Part shown: positions 32,420 to 42,534 of the stretch, piece after piece
Position numbering within the stretch: the first letter of the stretch is position 1
Layout: each line of letters opens with the position of its first letter
Source: an uncultured Ilumatobacter sp.
Lineage (GTDB): Bacteria; Actinomycetota; Acidimicrobiia; Acidimicrobiales; Ilumatobacteraceae
DNA length: 64,000 nt
Reading direction: 5' to 3'
Assembly (NCBI GenBank): GCA_937919625.1
Contig: CALFRK010000046.1
Location: 106,243-170,242, forward strand
Made by a program: the position numbers and the translations under genes
Notes under the pieces: model-generated
Database searches by the model: none
What the model saw: only the letters and a program-made list of their open reading frames with translations
What the model was told of the DNA's origin: nothing

Positions 32420-35170
32420 GTGACGCCCGCGCTGCAAGTGGCAGATCTTGTCGAAGCTGCGCAACCAGGCGAGATTCTGCTGGCCGGAACTACACGGGAG
32501 TTGGCCGTCGGCCTGCTCGGCGCCAATCGCTGTCAACCACGAGCCCCGCGCCACAACATCAGCGATGCGTACGGCCTTGGTCCCGACGCGGGATGGAGCA
32601 GCCCCTGGCAAGCCCGCATGGAGAGGGGGCTCAGCCCGCTCGTCGGTCGAGATCACGAGATCAATCGGATCGAGAACCTGCTTGGCAAGGCCGGTACTGG
32701 CCGTGGGCAGGTGGTCGTCTTGAGCGGCGAACCCGGGACCGGTAAGTTGCGTCTCGTTCACGAGGCTCTCTTGTTGGCTGCCGCTCAGGAGTTTGCGATC
32801 CACGTTGCAGCTGCGTCGCCGGTGGAAGCCCACACCCCGTTCTTCCCGACGCAGGGCATTCTGCTGGGCCGGTTGGGTCTCGGGCCTGACACGGTCACCG
32901 ACGATTCGGCGCTTCGTTCGTACATCGAGCAGGCCGGGACGAGACTTCCCGTGGACACGATTGCCCTGCTGGCCGTGCTGCACCCAGAACGCGCGGGCGG
33001 CGAATGGTTGGCAGTCGACCCCGAGATTCGTAGGTCACGTTCGGTCGCCGCGCTGATGGACCTGCTGGTCGAGCACGACCGACCCACGCTGATCGTCTTT
33101 GAGGATCTGCATTGGGCCGACGAATCGACCCTACGGCTGGTCGAGGCGATCGTCATGTCGATTGCGCGACGGCCTTGCATGCTGGTGGCTACTTACCGGC
33201 CCGAATTCAACGGGCGCTGGGTACCTCGCAGCTACCAAACCGATCTCCGCGTGGATGCTCTCAGCGATGTCGACTCAGGCCGTTTGCTCGACCACCTCGT
33301 CGGACCGGACGCGACGCTCGGCCGATGGAAGTCGACGGTGATCGGTCGTGCGGGAGGCACACCGCTGTTCATCGAAGAGGTCGTTCGCTCGGCGCGGGCC
33401 GCCGGGGCCTTGATCGGAAGGCACGGCGCGTTTTCGCTTGGTGATGCGTCATCTGACCCTCGTCTGCCGGCGTCGGTGCAGACACTGGTGGCGGCCCGCA
33501 TCGATCAGCTCTCGGCCGAGGCTCGCAAGATTCTCTCACTCGCTGCGGTGGTTGGACGTGAGGTCTCAGCACAGTTGCTGACTGCCCTGCTTGCTGACAC
33601 CCTCGGTGACCACACCTCTCAGGTTGACGAACTTCAGGCGGCTGAGTTGCTGTTTGCAACGACGCTGCAACGTGAACCCGGCCTCAGTTTCAAGCACGCC
33701 CTTACTCAGGAGGTCGCTTACCGGGCGATTCCTCGCAGCCTCCGGCGCGACCTCCATCAACGGGTTGCGGAACTGCTCGAGTCAAGCGTTGCGGACGGCC
33801 TTCAGGTGTCGCCTGAACTGATGGCGCGCCACCGTTCAGGTGCTGAGCAGCACGCGTTGGCGGTGGCGGCCTGGGTGCGAGCCGCTCGCTCCGCGACGAG
33901 CGCGGCTGCGTTCTCCGATGCCGTCGATCACCTAGATCGCGCCCGAGCCGCGCTCGCCCACTTGAACGCGACTGAGCGAGGGCGCTTCGAACTGTCGATC
34001 GAACTCTTGTTGGGCAGCGCTCTGGTCCAACATGTCGGACCCGCCGACCAGGCGGTGCACGACGCGTATCGAAGGGCGCGTCTGGTCGCTGCTTCGTCCG
34101 GAACCGCACTCGAGAAGTTCGAGGCCGCATGGGGCCTCTGGTTCGTTCATTTGATGCGCGGTGAGATCAATATCGCTCGCCAGTTCGCCGACGAAGTGTT
34201 CGACCTGGCTGGCGATCTCGATGACCCGGCTCTGAAACTCGAGGCCCACCATGTTCAGTGGTCCGCGCTGTCGTTGGCTGGCGATCCGATCGCCGTCCGC
34301 CGACACACCGAGATCGGGATCTCGCAATACCGTCCCGCTGACCATCATTGGATGACATTCCGCTACGGGGGGCACGATCCCGGTGTCTGCTCCCGTAACC
34401 TCGACGCGATGGCGCTGTGGCTGCTCGGCGAGCCCGAGCAGGCGCGCCAACGTTCGGCTTCGTCGGTGGCACTCGCCGAGGATTTAGGCCACGCCTACAG
34501 CCGATTGGAAAGCTTCAACAGCGCCTTCAACATCGCCCTCCTCGACGGTGATGCGGCGGCGCTGCTCGATCATGCCGGTCTGGTCGACGGACTCGTCGGC
34601 GAGGGTTCGCTACCCGACGTCGCTCGCTCCTATGCCGCCGGTTTTCGAGCCAACGCGCTGGTTCTCGGCGGTCACGCGGCCGAAGGCCTGGATCTGATGC
34701 GGCAGGTTGCGCCGATCTGGCAAGAGTTTTACGGCGCCTGGTGCTTCCCGCTCGATTCCGCCTTCGCCGTGACACTCGGGCTGGCAGGCGACACCGCAGC
34801 TGCGATTGACCTTGTACAACGCAGGCTAGCTCTGGTCGACGTGTCCGGTGCCCACTGGTGGGATGCGGAGTTCGAGCGTGTGTTGGGTGAACTGTTGTGG
34901 GGCGACGACGCTGCCGACGACGCCGCCAAGGGGGATCGAGCGGAAGCACACATGCGGCACGCGCTCGAACGAGCACGCATGCAGGGCGCTCGTTTCCTCG
35001 AGTTGCGCGCTGCCGTCAGCCTCGCCCGCCTTCGCCGTGGCCGAGCTGATCCCAACCAAGCGTTCGAACTCCTCACAACGGGCTGTGAGCTCTTCACGGA
35101 TGATGTCGATCTCGTCGATCTGCGCACTGCCCGCCAGCTTCGAAAGGATGTCGAGGGTCAGCTCAGCTGA
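32420..35170 (+). CDS. AAA ATPase regulator (adenylate-cyclase-associated type), N-terminus missing
   Basis: 916 residues from GTG 32420, immediately after an in-frame TGA. The protein opens with LQVADLVEAAQPGEILLAGT, which in this family is the end of a class III nucleotide cyclase domain, so the catalytic domain has been lost. Then PLVGRDHEINRIENLL and Walker A GEPGTGKL (103-110), where the normal Ser/Thr after Lys is Leu. Walker B is LIVFEDLHWADEST. TPR-like repeats fill the rest to 916. The truncation plus altered Walker A suggest decay, or a purely structural role. Confidence 0.78.
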   Translation: MTPALQVADLVEAAQPGEILLAGTTRELAVGLLGANRCQPRAPRHNISDAYGLGPDAGWSSPWQARMERGLSPLVGRDHEINRIENLLGKAGTGRGQVVVLSGEPGTGKLRLVHEALLLAAAQEFAIHVAAASPVEAHTPFFPTQGILLGRLGLGPDTVTDDSALRSYIEQAGTRLPVDTIALLAVLHPERAGGEWLAVDPEIRRSRSVAALMDLLVEHDRPTLIVFEDLHWADESTLRLVEAIVMSIARRPCMLVATYRPEFNGRWVPRSYQTDLRVDALSDVDSGRLLDHLVGPDATLGRWKSTVIGRAGGTPLFIEEVVRSARAAGALIGRHGAFSLGDASSDPRLPASVQTLVAARIDQLSAEARKILSLAAVVGREVSAQLLTALLADTLGDHTSQVDELQAAELLFATTLQREPGLSFKHALTQEVAYRAIPRSLRRDLHQRVAELLESSVADGLQVSPELMARHRSGAEQHALAVAAWVRAARSATSAAAFSDAVDHLDRARAALAHLNATERGRFELSIELLLGSALVQHVGPADQAVHDAYRRARLVAASSGTALEKFEAAWGLWFVHLMRGEINIARQFADEVFDLAGDLDDPALKLEAHHVQWSALSLAGDPIAVRRHTEIGISQYRPADHHWMTFRYGGHDPGVCSRNLDAMALWLLGEPEQARQRSASSVALAEDLGHAYSRLESFNSAFNIALLDGDAAALLDHAGLVDGLVGEGSLPDVARSYAAGFRANALVLGGHAAEGLDLMRQVAPIWQEFYGAWCFPLDSAFAVTLGLAGDTAAAIDLVQRRLALVDVSGAHWWDAEFERVLGELLWGDDAADDAAKGDRAEAHMRHALERARMQGARFLELRAAVSLARLRRGRADPNQAFELLTTGCELFTDDVDLVDLRTARQLRKDVEGQLS

Positions 35171-35306
35171 TCGCTGTCTGGGGTCATGTCGACTTGTGTG
35201 AGGAGTGAGAGCACGCGGCGCGTGACGACGATTGGGAGCACACCGTGCCTACGGTTCGCATCCCGAACGGGCCGCGGCTCAGCATCACATTCAGATCTGT
35301 CCAGCG

Positions 35307-35732
35307 TCAGCGATGGAAGACCATGGTGTCATCTTCGAACGCCTTGAACTCGAGCGCGTTACCGGCTGGGTCGAGCACGAACATCGTCGACTGTTCACCG
35401 GGCAGACCCTCGAATCGGGTGTGCGGCTCGATCACGAACTCGGTGCCAGCGGCTCGCAGTCGTTCGGCCAGCAGGCGCCACTCGACCGGTCGCAAAAGCA
35501 GGCCGAAGTGAGGCACGGGCACGTCGTCGCCGTCGACCGGGTTGCGTGAGCGCGGCGATCGCTGCTCGACCAGGTGGGCGACAATCTGGTGGCCGTACAG
35601 ATCGAAGTCGACCCAATGATCGGCCGAGCGCCCCTCCGGACACCCCAGCACCTGACCGTAGAAGTGGCGAGCGGCAGCCAGGTTGTCGACCGGAAACGCC
35701 AGATGGAAGCGGGGTCGCTCGCTCGGGCTCAT
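35307..35732 (-). CDS. VOC (glyoxalase/dioxygenase) superfamily protein
   Basis: 141 residues, two beta-alpha-beta-beta-beta modules. [20 protein letters not shown] begins module 1 with a metal His; [20 protein letters not shown] and [16 protein letters not shown] form module 2 with metal Glu. It resembles the extradiol-dioxygenase-like VOC proteins of actinobacteria. ATG 35732 overlaps the stop of the hotdog gene (ATGA), so both are co-translated. Confidence 0.85.
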   Translation of the reverse strand: MSPSERPRFHLAFPVDNLAAARHFYGQVLGCPEGRSADHWVDFDLYGHQIVAHLVEQRSPRSRNPVDGDDVPVPHFGLLLRPVEWRLLAERLRAAGTEFVIEPHTRFEGLPGEQSTMFVLDPAGNALEFKAFEDDTMVFHR

Positions 35733-36163
35733 CGCGGGAGCGGGATCGCGTAGGTGCCCTGGGCGGCTGCAGTGATCTTGTCGGGGCGGCCATCAACCCA
35801 CACGTGAGCGGTGCCGACGATGCTGCGGCGACTGACGGCCTCGAGTGTTGCTTTGCAGATGACTCGCTTGCCTTGCGCAGGCCGAAGGAATCGAATCGAC
35901 AGTTCGGAGGTCATCGCCATCGGTTCGATCCGCTTTAAGGCCACGAAGGCGAGAAACCACAATGCGCAATCGACGATCCCGAACTGGCATGGCCCCGACA
36001 CGAATCCACCCGGCCGGATGTCGCTCGGCTGCACGTCGTAGGCGGCCACCGCATAGCCGGGTCCGAGTTCGATGCAGCGGTTGCCGGTGCCAGGAAACTG
36101 CTCGCGCAACATGCTGTTGATCTCATCGATTTCGAGGTTTGGTGAAGTGGCCACAGGCCACAC
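35729..36163 (-). CDS. PaaI/DUF4442-like hotdog-fold thioesterase
   Basis: About 144 residues from GTG 36163 (GTG 36154 possible; no clear SD for either). A central helix-strand region [20 protein letters not shown] and [20 protein letters not shown], then GTAHVWV, fit the hotdog fold of PaaI-type acyl-CoA thioesterases. It is coupled to the VOC gene. The acyl-CoA substrate is unknown. Confidence 0.78.
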   Translation of the reverse strand: MWPVATSPNLEIDEINSMLREQFPGTGNRCIELGPGYAVAAYDVQPSDIRPGGFVSGPCQFGIVDCALWFLAFVALKRIEPMAMTSELSIRFLRPAQGKRVICKATLEAVSRRSIVGTAHVWVDGRPDKITAAAQGTYAIPLPR

Positions 36164-36402
36164 CGTACGAAAGCAACGTGGCCATAATCGAACCACACCG
36201 AATGAGGTGGTCGTCTGCGGGGCGTGCTGGGGCTCAACCATGTCCTGTCACACCGTTTCGTACGCCGTTGATCGAAAAGATCATCTGGACTGAAGCGCTC
36301 GAGCGAGCGGCGTTGACGCAACACGTCCGAACGCCTCGCCAGCGCCATGTTGCGACTCGTCGGAGTATGTGGGCTTGGTCGTGAGCTGTCTAGGCTCTCG
36401 AT

Positions 36403-37632
36403 ATGTCGCACCTGTCGAATGTGTGGTTCAAGGTGACCGACCTTCAGGTCGCCACCGGCCGAGGATGTCGCGTCACCACCGTTGATGGTCACGAGTACCT
36501 CGATTTTGCGGCTGGCATCGCTGTCAACTCGACCGGGCACTGCCATCCGAAGGTGACCGCAGCGATCGCCGCCCAGGCTGAACGGTTCATCCACGCTCAG
36601 GCGAACCTGTTCACCCACGACCTGCTCGAGCCACTGGCTGACAAGCTGAACGAGGTCACGCCGCCCAGTATCGACACTTTCTTCTTCGCAAACTCTGGTG
36701 CAGAAATCACCGAGGCGGCCGTCAAGCTGGCCAAGCAGGCGACCAAGCGCCAGAACGTGATCGTTTTCCAGGGTTCATTCCACGGCCGCACCCACATGGC
36801 GATGGCGATGACCACGTCGAAGACGATCTACCGGGCCGGCCACGCTCCACTGCCAGGCGGTGTGTTCGTGACGCCGTTCCCCGATCCGCTGGCATCAGAT
36901 CAGGAGGCCACGATCAACGCCTCGCTGCGGGCCTTTGACCGGTTGCTGTTGACCCAGACGGCGCCGTCAGAGACAGCTGCCGTGATCCTCGAGCCGGTGC
37001 TCGGTGAGGGTGGCTATGTGCCGGCCCCCAGGGCGTTCGTCGAGGGCATCGTCGAGCGTTGCCGCGAGCACGGGATCATGTTCATCGCCGACGAGGTGCA
37101 GAGCGGGTTCGGGCGTACCGGCGATTGGTTCGCCGTCGACCAACTCGGAATCGAGCCTGACATCATTTGTATGGCCAAGGGCATCGCCTCTGGGTTCCCG
37201 TTCTCAGCGCTCGGTACGCGGCGCGAGTTGGATGATCTGTGGCCCACGGGCAGCCATGGCGGCACCTACGGTGGTAACCCGATCGGGTGCGCCGCGGCAC
37301 TGGCCACGATCGAAGTGATGACCGAACCTGGGTTCATGGACAACGTGCGGTCGCGCGGCAATCAACTACGGGACGCCTTGAGTGAGCTGAAAGAGCATTA
37401 CCCGGCGCTGCGTCAGGTGCGTGGGCCGGGATTGATGGTCGCTGCCAGCTTCGAGGATCCAGCCAGGGTTCCGGCGGTGATTCAGCACTGCCTTCGTAAG
37501 GGCCGCCTGATCCTGATGAACGCAGGAACCTACGGCAACATAATCCGCTGGATGCCACCGCTCATCGTCACGTCCAGCGAGATTGCCGAGGCCGTTTCGG
37601 TCTTTGCTGACGCGCTCAAGGCGACCGACTGA
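36403..37632 (+). CDS. Class III aminotransferase (4-aminobutyrate / acetylornithine type)
   Basis: 409 residues. YLDFAAGIAVNSTGHCHPKV near 32-51, FFANSGAEITEAAVKLAKQA, GSFHGRTHMAMAMT, IADEVQSGFGRTGDWFAVDQ, and PLP Lys259 in CMAKGIASGFPFSA. These strings point to the GABA/acetylornithine aminotransferase branch. It is followed after 18 bases by a MarR regulator gene that probably controls it. A second class III enzyme at 13151 is of a different branch. Confidence 0.88.
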   Translation: MSHLSNVWFKVTDLQVATGRGCRVTTVDGHEYLDFAAGIAVNSTGHCHPKVTAAIAAQAERFIHAQANLFTHDLLEPLADKLNEVTPPSIDTFFFANSGAEITEAAVKLAKQATKRQNVIVFQGSFHGRTHMAMAMTTSKTIYRAGHAPLPGGVFVTPFPDPLASDQEATINASLRAFDRLLLTQTAPSETAAVILEPVLGEGGYVPAPRAFVEGIVERCREHGIMFIADEVQSGFGRTGDWFAVDQLGIEPDIICMAKGIASGFPFSALGTRRELDDLWPTGSHGGTYGGNPIGCAAALATIEVMTEPGFMDNVRSRGNQLRDALSELKEHYPALRQVRGPGLMVAASFEDPARVPAVIQHCLRKGRLILMNAGTYGNIIRWMPPLIVTSSEIAEAVSVFADALKATD

Positions 37633-37650
37633 TCAGAACGGCGTTTGCCG

Positions 37651-38106
37651 ATGCCACGACTTGACGCCGCCAGGGTCGCCGCGTGGCGCGACCTGCAATC
37701 GATCGTCGCCGACGTCACGCGGGCGGTCGACGACGATCTGCGACTTGAATGGGCTGTTCCGTTGGGGTGGTTCGATGTGCTCGCCACGCTGCGTCATTTC
37801 GACGGGTGGGCGCGCCCGCAGGACATCGCGGCGGTGATGAGAATTCCGCCGTCAAGCTTGAGTCGGCGCCTCGATCGGTTGGAGGAGGAGGGTTGGATCG
37901 CGCGTCACCGCGGCGTCGACCCCGACGACCACCGCGCCGTCGACATCGAGCTCACGCCGCGTGGTCGAACGCTCTGGCGTGAGATGAGCATCACGTATCG
38001 CCGCTCGGTCCAGGCCCGATTCGCCTCGCGATTCACCGACGATCAGATCGCCGCGATCGCGGACCTGAATCGCGGACTCGACCCGGATCCCGAGAGCGAA
38101 CGATAA
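37651..38106 (+). CDS. MarR-family transcriptional regulator
   Basis: 151 residues from ATG 37651. Winged helix: WARPQDIAAVMRIPPSSLSR, then RLDRLEEEGWIARHRGVDPD and the wing DDHRAVDIELTPRGR with the conserved Asp-Asp-Arg. Directly downstream of the aminotransferase gene. The ligand is probably a small aromatic or amine compound; this is a guess from the family. Confidence 0.88.
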   Translation: MPRLDAARVAAWRDLQSIVADVTRAVDDDLRLEWAVPLGWFDVLATLRHFDGWARPQDIAAVMRIPPSSLSRRLDRLEEEGWIARHRGVDPDDHRAVDIELTPRGRTLWREMSITYRRSVQARFASRFTDDQIAAIADLNRGLDPDPESER

Positions 38107-38140
38107 CGGCGTCGATCCCGATCGTCGACCTGTCGTCGCC

Positions 38141-38178
38141 AGGGTGGCCGCCGGTCGTCAGGGTGGCCGCCGGTCGTC
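38141..38178. repeat. 19-bp tandem duplication
   Basis: agggtggccgccggtcgtc occurs twice in succession at 38141-38159 and 38160-38178, between the convergent marR and MMPL genes; the second copy touches the MMPL stop. A simple local duplication. Confidence 0.85.
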
Positions 38179-40522
38179 AGGCGTCGACAGGAATCAGATC
38201 GGATTCGTCGGCGGACGCTGTGCCGAGGCTTGCATGCAGCCGTTCGAGCTCGTGACCCTCGACGTTGAGGGTAGGCACGATGCGGTCGAGCCACTTCGGG
38301 AACCACCAGTTCTTCGAACCGAGCAGCTCCATCGTGGCGGGTACGAGCAGCATGCGAACCAGGGTGGCGTCGAGGAATACGGCGAGCGCGAGACCCGAAC
38401 CGAACAGCTTGACGATTCGGTTGTCTTCGAGCAGGAAGGCGCCGAACACGACGACCATGATGGCTGCGGCCGCCGTGATGACGCGGGCTGTCGCCGCCAG
38501 GCCGTCGGCGACCGAGTTCACCGGGTCACCTGTGCGGTCGTACTCCTCCTTGACCCGTGACAGCAGGAACACTTCGTAGTCCATCGACAAGCCGAACACG
38601 ATCGCGAACAGCATCATCGGCACGAACGGTTCGATAGGCGCTGGCTCGATGCCGGTCAGGCCGCCGAACCAGCCCCACTGGAAGATGGCCACGACGACGC
38701 CGTAGGCGGCCGAGATCGACAGCATGTTCATGATCACGGCTTTTAACGGCACCAGCAGCGATCGGAACACCATCATCAACAGCAGGAACGAGACGGCCAG
38801 CACGGCGCCGAAGAAGACGATGATGCGACCGCCGAGGTAGTCGCTGAAGTCGATGTTGGCCGGCACCGAACCGGTGAGGTTGGCGGTGATGCTGGTGCCC
38901 TCGACAAGCGGTGCGATCACCTCGCCGCGCAGCCGGGCGACGGTGTCTTCGGTGGCGGCATCTTGAGGTGACGTGGTGGGAACGATCCTCAGGATGAACG
39001 CTTCTGAGGCCGTTGGGTTGGCCTGGTCGCTGGGGAATGGCTGCGACACGGAATCGACACCTGGATCTTCGGCGATGACACTACCGATCGACATGACCGT
39101 TGACAGATCCTCTGGACCCTCGATCTCCATGGCGAGCAGGAACGGGCCGTTGAAGCCGGGACCGAACCCGTCGGCGATCAGGTCGTAGGCCTGGCGGGTG
39201 GTGGTGTCCTCGGCGAAGTTGCCCTCGTCGGAGAATCCGAGACGCAGTGCGAACACGGGCAGTGTCAGCAGCAGGAGCAGTCCGCCGGCGACGGCCACGC
39301 CGGTCCATGGACGAGCCTGCACGATCCGACTCCAGCGGTAGGCCCACGTCTCGCGGATCGGCTTTTCCTTGCGGGGCGGCACCTGCCGGCGAAGCGGCTT
39401 GATGGCGAGGCTGGCCAACAGCGTGATGATCATGAGCGCTGCGCCGATCGCACCGAGGGCGGGAACCTTCAGCCCGATCCCGAGCAGTGCCAGGGCCGCG
39501 AAGCCGGCCGCGATCAAGCCGCGCCAGCGCGTCACCTCGATCCGGTCGTTGGCGAATGCGAGCAGTGCCGGCAGCAGGGTGATCGAGGCGAGCAGCGTTA
39601 GAAAGACGGTGGCGGCCGCTGCGATTCCGAGGCCGGCGACAAACTTGAGTCCGATCAACAACATGCCGAGCAGCGACAACACGACGGTGATGCCGGCAAA
39701 CACGACCGCCCGTCCGGCGGTGTCCATCGCCCCGACGGTGGCCTGTTCAGCGGTTGCACCGGCGCGGGTCAGTTCGCGATATCTGGTGATGATGAACAGG
39801 GCGTAGTCGATGCCGACACCGAGCCCGATCATGGTTCCGATCAGCGGAGCGAACTCGGGGATCGTGAACGCGTTGGTCAGCAGGGTGACCAGACCGAAGC
39901 TACCCGCGCCGACGCCGGCGACGGCGATCCCGATCGGCAAGCCCATCGCCAATACCGATCCGAAAGAGATGATCAGAATCACGACCGCGAACGCCAAGCC
40001 GATCATCTCGGACTGGGGCGGTTCGAACTCGGCGAAGTTGTTCCCACCGATCTCGATTCGTAGTCCGTCGACCTTCGGGAGCAGTTTGTCGATGTCGCTG
40101 CCGATCGCCGCCGCCTCGGTCTCGTCGATGTCGTCGGCGAGGTTGAGCTGAGCGAATGCGATGGTGCCGTCGTCGTTGATCTGTTCTGCGCCGAACGGCG
40201 TGTACGGGCTGATCACCGTGACGCCTTTGATCTCGCCGACCTGATCGAACAGCTGAGTCATCGGCTCGGCGACCTTTGACGATGTGACGCCGTCGACCGT
40301 CTCGAATACGATCTGGCCGCCGAACACACTGCTGGCTCCTGGGAAGTATTCGGCGAGCGTCTCGAATCCGCTGGCACTCTCGGAGGAAGGGGTCTCGAAC
40401 TCACCGTTGAACGACGAGCCGACCACGACGCCGGCCGAGATGAGGCCCACGAGCAGGGCAATCCAGATTCCGACGACGGTCCATTTGCGGTGATAGCACC
40501 AGCTTGCGAGTATGCGATACAT
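38177..40522 (-). CDS. MMPL/RND-family membrane transporter
   Basis: 781 residues, two repeats of one membrane segment, a large external loop, and five or six segments. N-terminal WTVVGIWIALLVGLISAGVV; first block with IGTMIGLGVGIDYALFIITR (GxxxDY motif) and YRELTRAGATAEQATVGAM; second block with FGLSMDYEVFLLSRVKEEYD. The two D-Y pairs form the proton relay of MMPL transporters. It likely exports lipids or drugs. Divergent TetR gene at 40708 is the expected repressor. Confidence 0.92.
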   Translation of the reverse strand: MYRILASWCYHRKWTVVGIWIALLVGLISAGVVVGSSFNGEFETPSSESASGFETLAEYFPGASSVFGGQIVFETVDGVTSSKVAEPMTQLFDQVGEIKGVTVISPYTPFGAEQINDDGTIAFAQLNLADDIDETEAAAIGSDIDKLLPKVDGLRIEIGGNNFAEFEPPQSEMIGLAFAVVILIISFGSVLAMGLPIGIAVAGVGAGSFGLVTLLTNAFTIPEFAPLIGTMIGLGVGIDYALFIITRYRELTRAGATAEQATVGAMDTAGRAVVFAGITVVLSLLGMLLIGLKFVAGLGIAAAATVFLTLLASITLLPALLAFANDRIEVTRWRGLIAAGFAALALLGIGLKVPALGAIGAALMIITLLASLAIKPLRRQVPPRKEKPIRETWAYRWSRIVQARPWTGVAVAGGLLLLLTLPVFALRLGFSDEGNFAEDTTTRQAYDLIADGFGPGFNGPFLLAMEIEGPEDLSTVMSIGSVIAEDPGVDSVSQPFPSDQANPTASEAFILRIVPTTSPQDAATEDTVARLRGEVIAPLVEGTSITANLTGSVPANIDFSDYLGGRIIVFFGAVLAVSFLLLMMVFRSLLVPLKAVIMNMLSISAAYGVVVAIFQWGWFGGLTGIEPAPIEPFVPMMLFAIVFGLSMDYEVFLLSRVKEEYDRTGDPVNSVADGLAATARVITAAAAIMVVVFGAFLLEDNRIVKLFGSGLALAVFLDATLVRMLLVPATMELLGSKNWWFPKWLDRIVPTLNVEGHELERLHASLGTASADESDLIPVDA

Positions 40523-40672
40523 CGTGGTTCTCCGAGGGAATGGGTGAGACGCGCCGCAGGCGCGGCATGGGGTACGTTTCTAACTGCACGATTGTCGAAA
40601 CGCAACGATGAAGTAGCGAAATGTGTCACCTGTCACAGCTCTAGATTCTGTTCAATCAGGGCTGAACATGGG

Positions 40673-40697
40673 AACCGCACCCTATTCCGATACGGTT
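40673..40697. promoter_or_regulatory. Candidate TetR operator
   Basis: Imperfect inverted repeat AACCG...CGGTT (40673-40677 and 40693-40697) with further matching inner bases, ending 10 bases before the TetR ATG and within the divergent promoter to the MMPL gene. Suggested operator for autoregulation and MMPL control. Confidence 0.4.
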
Positions 40698-40707
40698 TCG
40701 TAGCAGT

Positions 40708-41268
40708 ATGGCGCGGCCACTCAGCGAAGACGCTCGAACCAAGATGTTGCGGGCAGCACAGGCGATTATCAGTGCCGATGGCCTCGACGCCTGCACGGTC
40801 GACGAGGTCGCCCGCTGCTCAGGCGTTGCCAAGACAACGATCTATCGGCACTTCGGTAACGCCGATGAGCTGGGGATTGCGGCAATCGACGACATGATCG
40901 AAGAGGTTGCGACGCCTGACCATGGATCTCTGCGGGCCGATCTCCGATCGATCGTGCTCGGGTTTCGAGGTGTCGTCGGGCACGACACGTTCCGTCAGGT
41001 GTTCGCTTCGATGCTCGGTCGAGCGGCGCGTGACCCCGAGTTCGCCAAGATTTTCGCTCAGACCCAGGAGATGCGGCACGAGCCGCTTCGGATCGCGATT
41101 CAGCGTGGTATCGCGCGCGGAGAGGTAGACCCTGAGATAGGGGTCGAAACGGCGATGTATTTTGTGCAAGGTCCGTTCGTGGCCAAACGCCTGATCGAGC
41201 TCGTTGACTTCACCGACCGCGAGGTCGACGTCTTTCTCGATTTGGTCATCAAGGCGCTATCCCCCTGA
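40708..41268 (+). CDS. TetR-family transcriptional regulator
   Basis: 186 residues. N-terminal HTH: LRAAQAIISADGLDACTVDE then VARCSGVAKTTIYRHFGNAD, the canonical TetR pattern with TTIYRHF. The C-terminal ligand domain is of the TetR_C_11/16 type with HDTFRQVFASMLGRAARDPE. Divergent from MMPL, which it probably represses. Confidence 0.92.
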   Translation: MARPLSEDARTKMLRAAQAIISADGLDACTVDEVARCSGVAKTTIYRHFGNADELGIAAIDDMIEEVATPDHGSLRADLRSIVLGFRGVVGHDTFRQVFASMLGRAARDPEFAKIFAQTQEMRHEPLRIAIQRGIARGEVDPEIGVETAMYFVQGPFVAKRLIELVDFTDREVDVFLDLVIKALSP

Positions 41269-41364
41269 CCCACCCTTCGCCCGCCGGCCGACCGACCGGG
41301 TTCGATTGACGCGTTGATGCCGTCCGGTTCTGCGATAGCTCGTCCAGGCGGCCAGAATCGGACC

Positions 41365-42534
41365 ATGACCACCGCCGTGATCGTCGACGCGATCCGAACC
41401 CCGCTTGGCCGGCGCAACGGCAAGCTCAAAGACTGGCATCCCGTCGATCTAGCAGCCCAGACGCTGGCGGCGCTCCAACAGCGCAACTCCCTCGACCCCG
41501 GTCTGGTCGACGACGTGGTGTTCGGCTGTGTGATGCAGGTCGGCGAGCAGGCGGTCAACGTTGCCCGCAATGCCGTGCTGGCTGCCGGCTGGCCCGAGTC
41601 GGTTCCGGGTACCACCGTCGATCGGCAGTGCGGCTCAAGCCAGCAGGCCGCACACTTCGCCGCTCAAGGAGTGATCGCAGGGGCCTACGACGTCGTCGTC
41701 GCCGGTGGGGTGGAGGTGATGACCCGAGTGCCGATGGGGTCGTCGATGGCTGACGGCAAGTACGGGTATCCGTTCGGTCCTCGGGTCGGAGCCAGGTATG
41801 CCCCCCACGGCGGCCTGGTGCCGCAGGGTATTTCGGCCGAGCTGATCGCCGACAAATGGAACGTCACCCGCCACGAGATGGATGAGATCGGAGTGCGCTC
41901 GCAACAGCGTGCGGCGACGGCCACCGAGGAGGGTCGTTTCGAGGGTGAGATCCTGCCGTTGCTCGGCGCCGACGGCCAGCTGATGACCCGAGATGAGGGT
42001 TTGCGAGAGACAACGCTCGAAACGTTGGCCAAGCTCAAACCGTCGTTCGTGCCCGAAGAAGACGGTGGTCGGGTCACGGCCGGTAACTCGTCACAGATCA
42101 CCGACGGCGCGGCGGCGCTGCTGATCATGAGCGAGGAGCGAGCCTTGGCGCTGGGGTTCACCCCGCGCGCACGTTTCGTCGACTTCGCTGTCGCAGGCAG
42201 CGATCCGCGTCTGATGTTGACGGCCCCGATCCCTGCCACCCACAAGGTGCTCGAGCGGGCCGGCATGTCGCTCGATCAGATCGACGTGATCGAGATCAAC
42301 GAGGCGTTCGCGGCGGTCGTCGTTGCTTGGCAGCGCGAGTTCGGTCCAGACATTGACAAGGTCAATGTCAATGGTGGGGCGATCGCCCTCGGTCACCCGC
42401 TCGGGTGTTCTGGTGCTCGGTTGATGACGACACTACTCAACGAACTCGAGCGCAGCGGCGGCCGGTTCGGCCTGCAGACGATGTGTGAGGGTGGCGGTAT
42501 GGCCAACGCCACGATCATCGAACGCCTCGGCTGA
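41365..42534 (+). CDS. Thiolase (acetyl-CoA C-acetyltransferase type)
   Basis: 389 residues from ATG 41365. Active-site Cys89 in TTVDRQCGSSQQAAHFAA, His in GGAIALGHPLGCSGARL, second Cys in LQTMCEGGGMANA. Either beta-oxidation or biosynthetic thiolase. No other beta-oxidation genes lie beside it. Start chosen on MTTAVIVDAIRTPLGRRNGK, the usual thiolase N-terminus. Confidence 0.93.
   Translation: MTTAVIVDAIRTPLGRRNGKLKDWHPVDLAAQTLAALQQRNSLDPGLVDDVVFGCVMQVGEQAVNVARNAVLAAGWPESVPGTTVDRQCGSSQQAAHFAAQGVIAGAYDVVVAGGVEVMTRVPMGSSMADGKYGYPFGPRVGARYAPHGGLVPQGISAELIADKWNVTRHEMDEIGVRSQQRAATATEEGRFEGEILPLLGADGQLMTRDEGLRETTLETLAKLKPSFVPEEDGGRVTAGNSSQITDGAAALLIMSEERALALGFTPRARFVDFAVAGSDPRLMLTAPIPATHKVLERAGMSLDQIDVIEINEAFAAVVVAWQREFGPDIDKVNVNGGAIALGHPLGCSGARLMTTLLNELERSGGRFGLQTMCEGGGMANATIIERLG

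Noticed and set aside
36164..36264. CGTACGAAA / TTTCGTACG inverted repeat upstream of the aminotransferase gene
   Set aside because: Arms are short and contain the self-complementary CGTACG, so the pairing is weak evidence; spacing of about 80 bases has no clear meaning.
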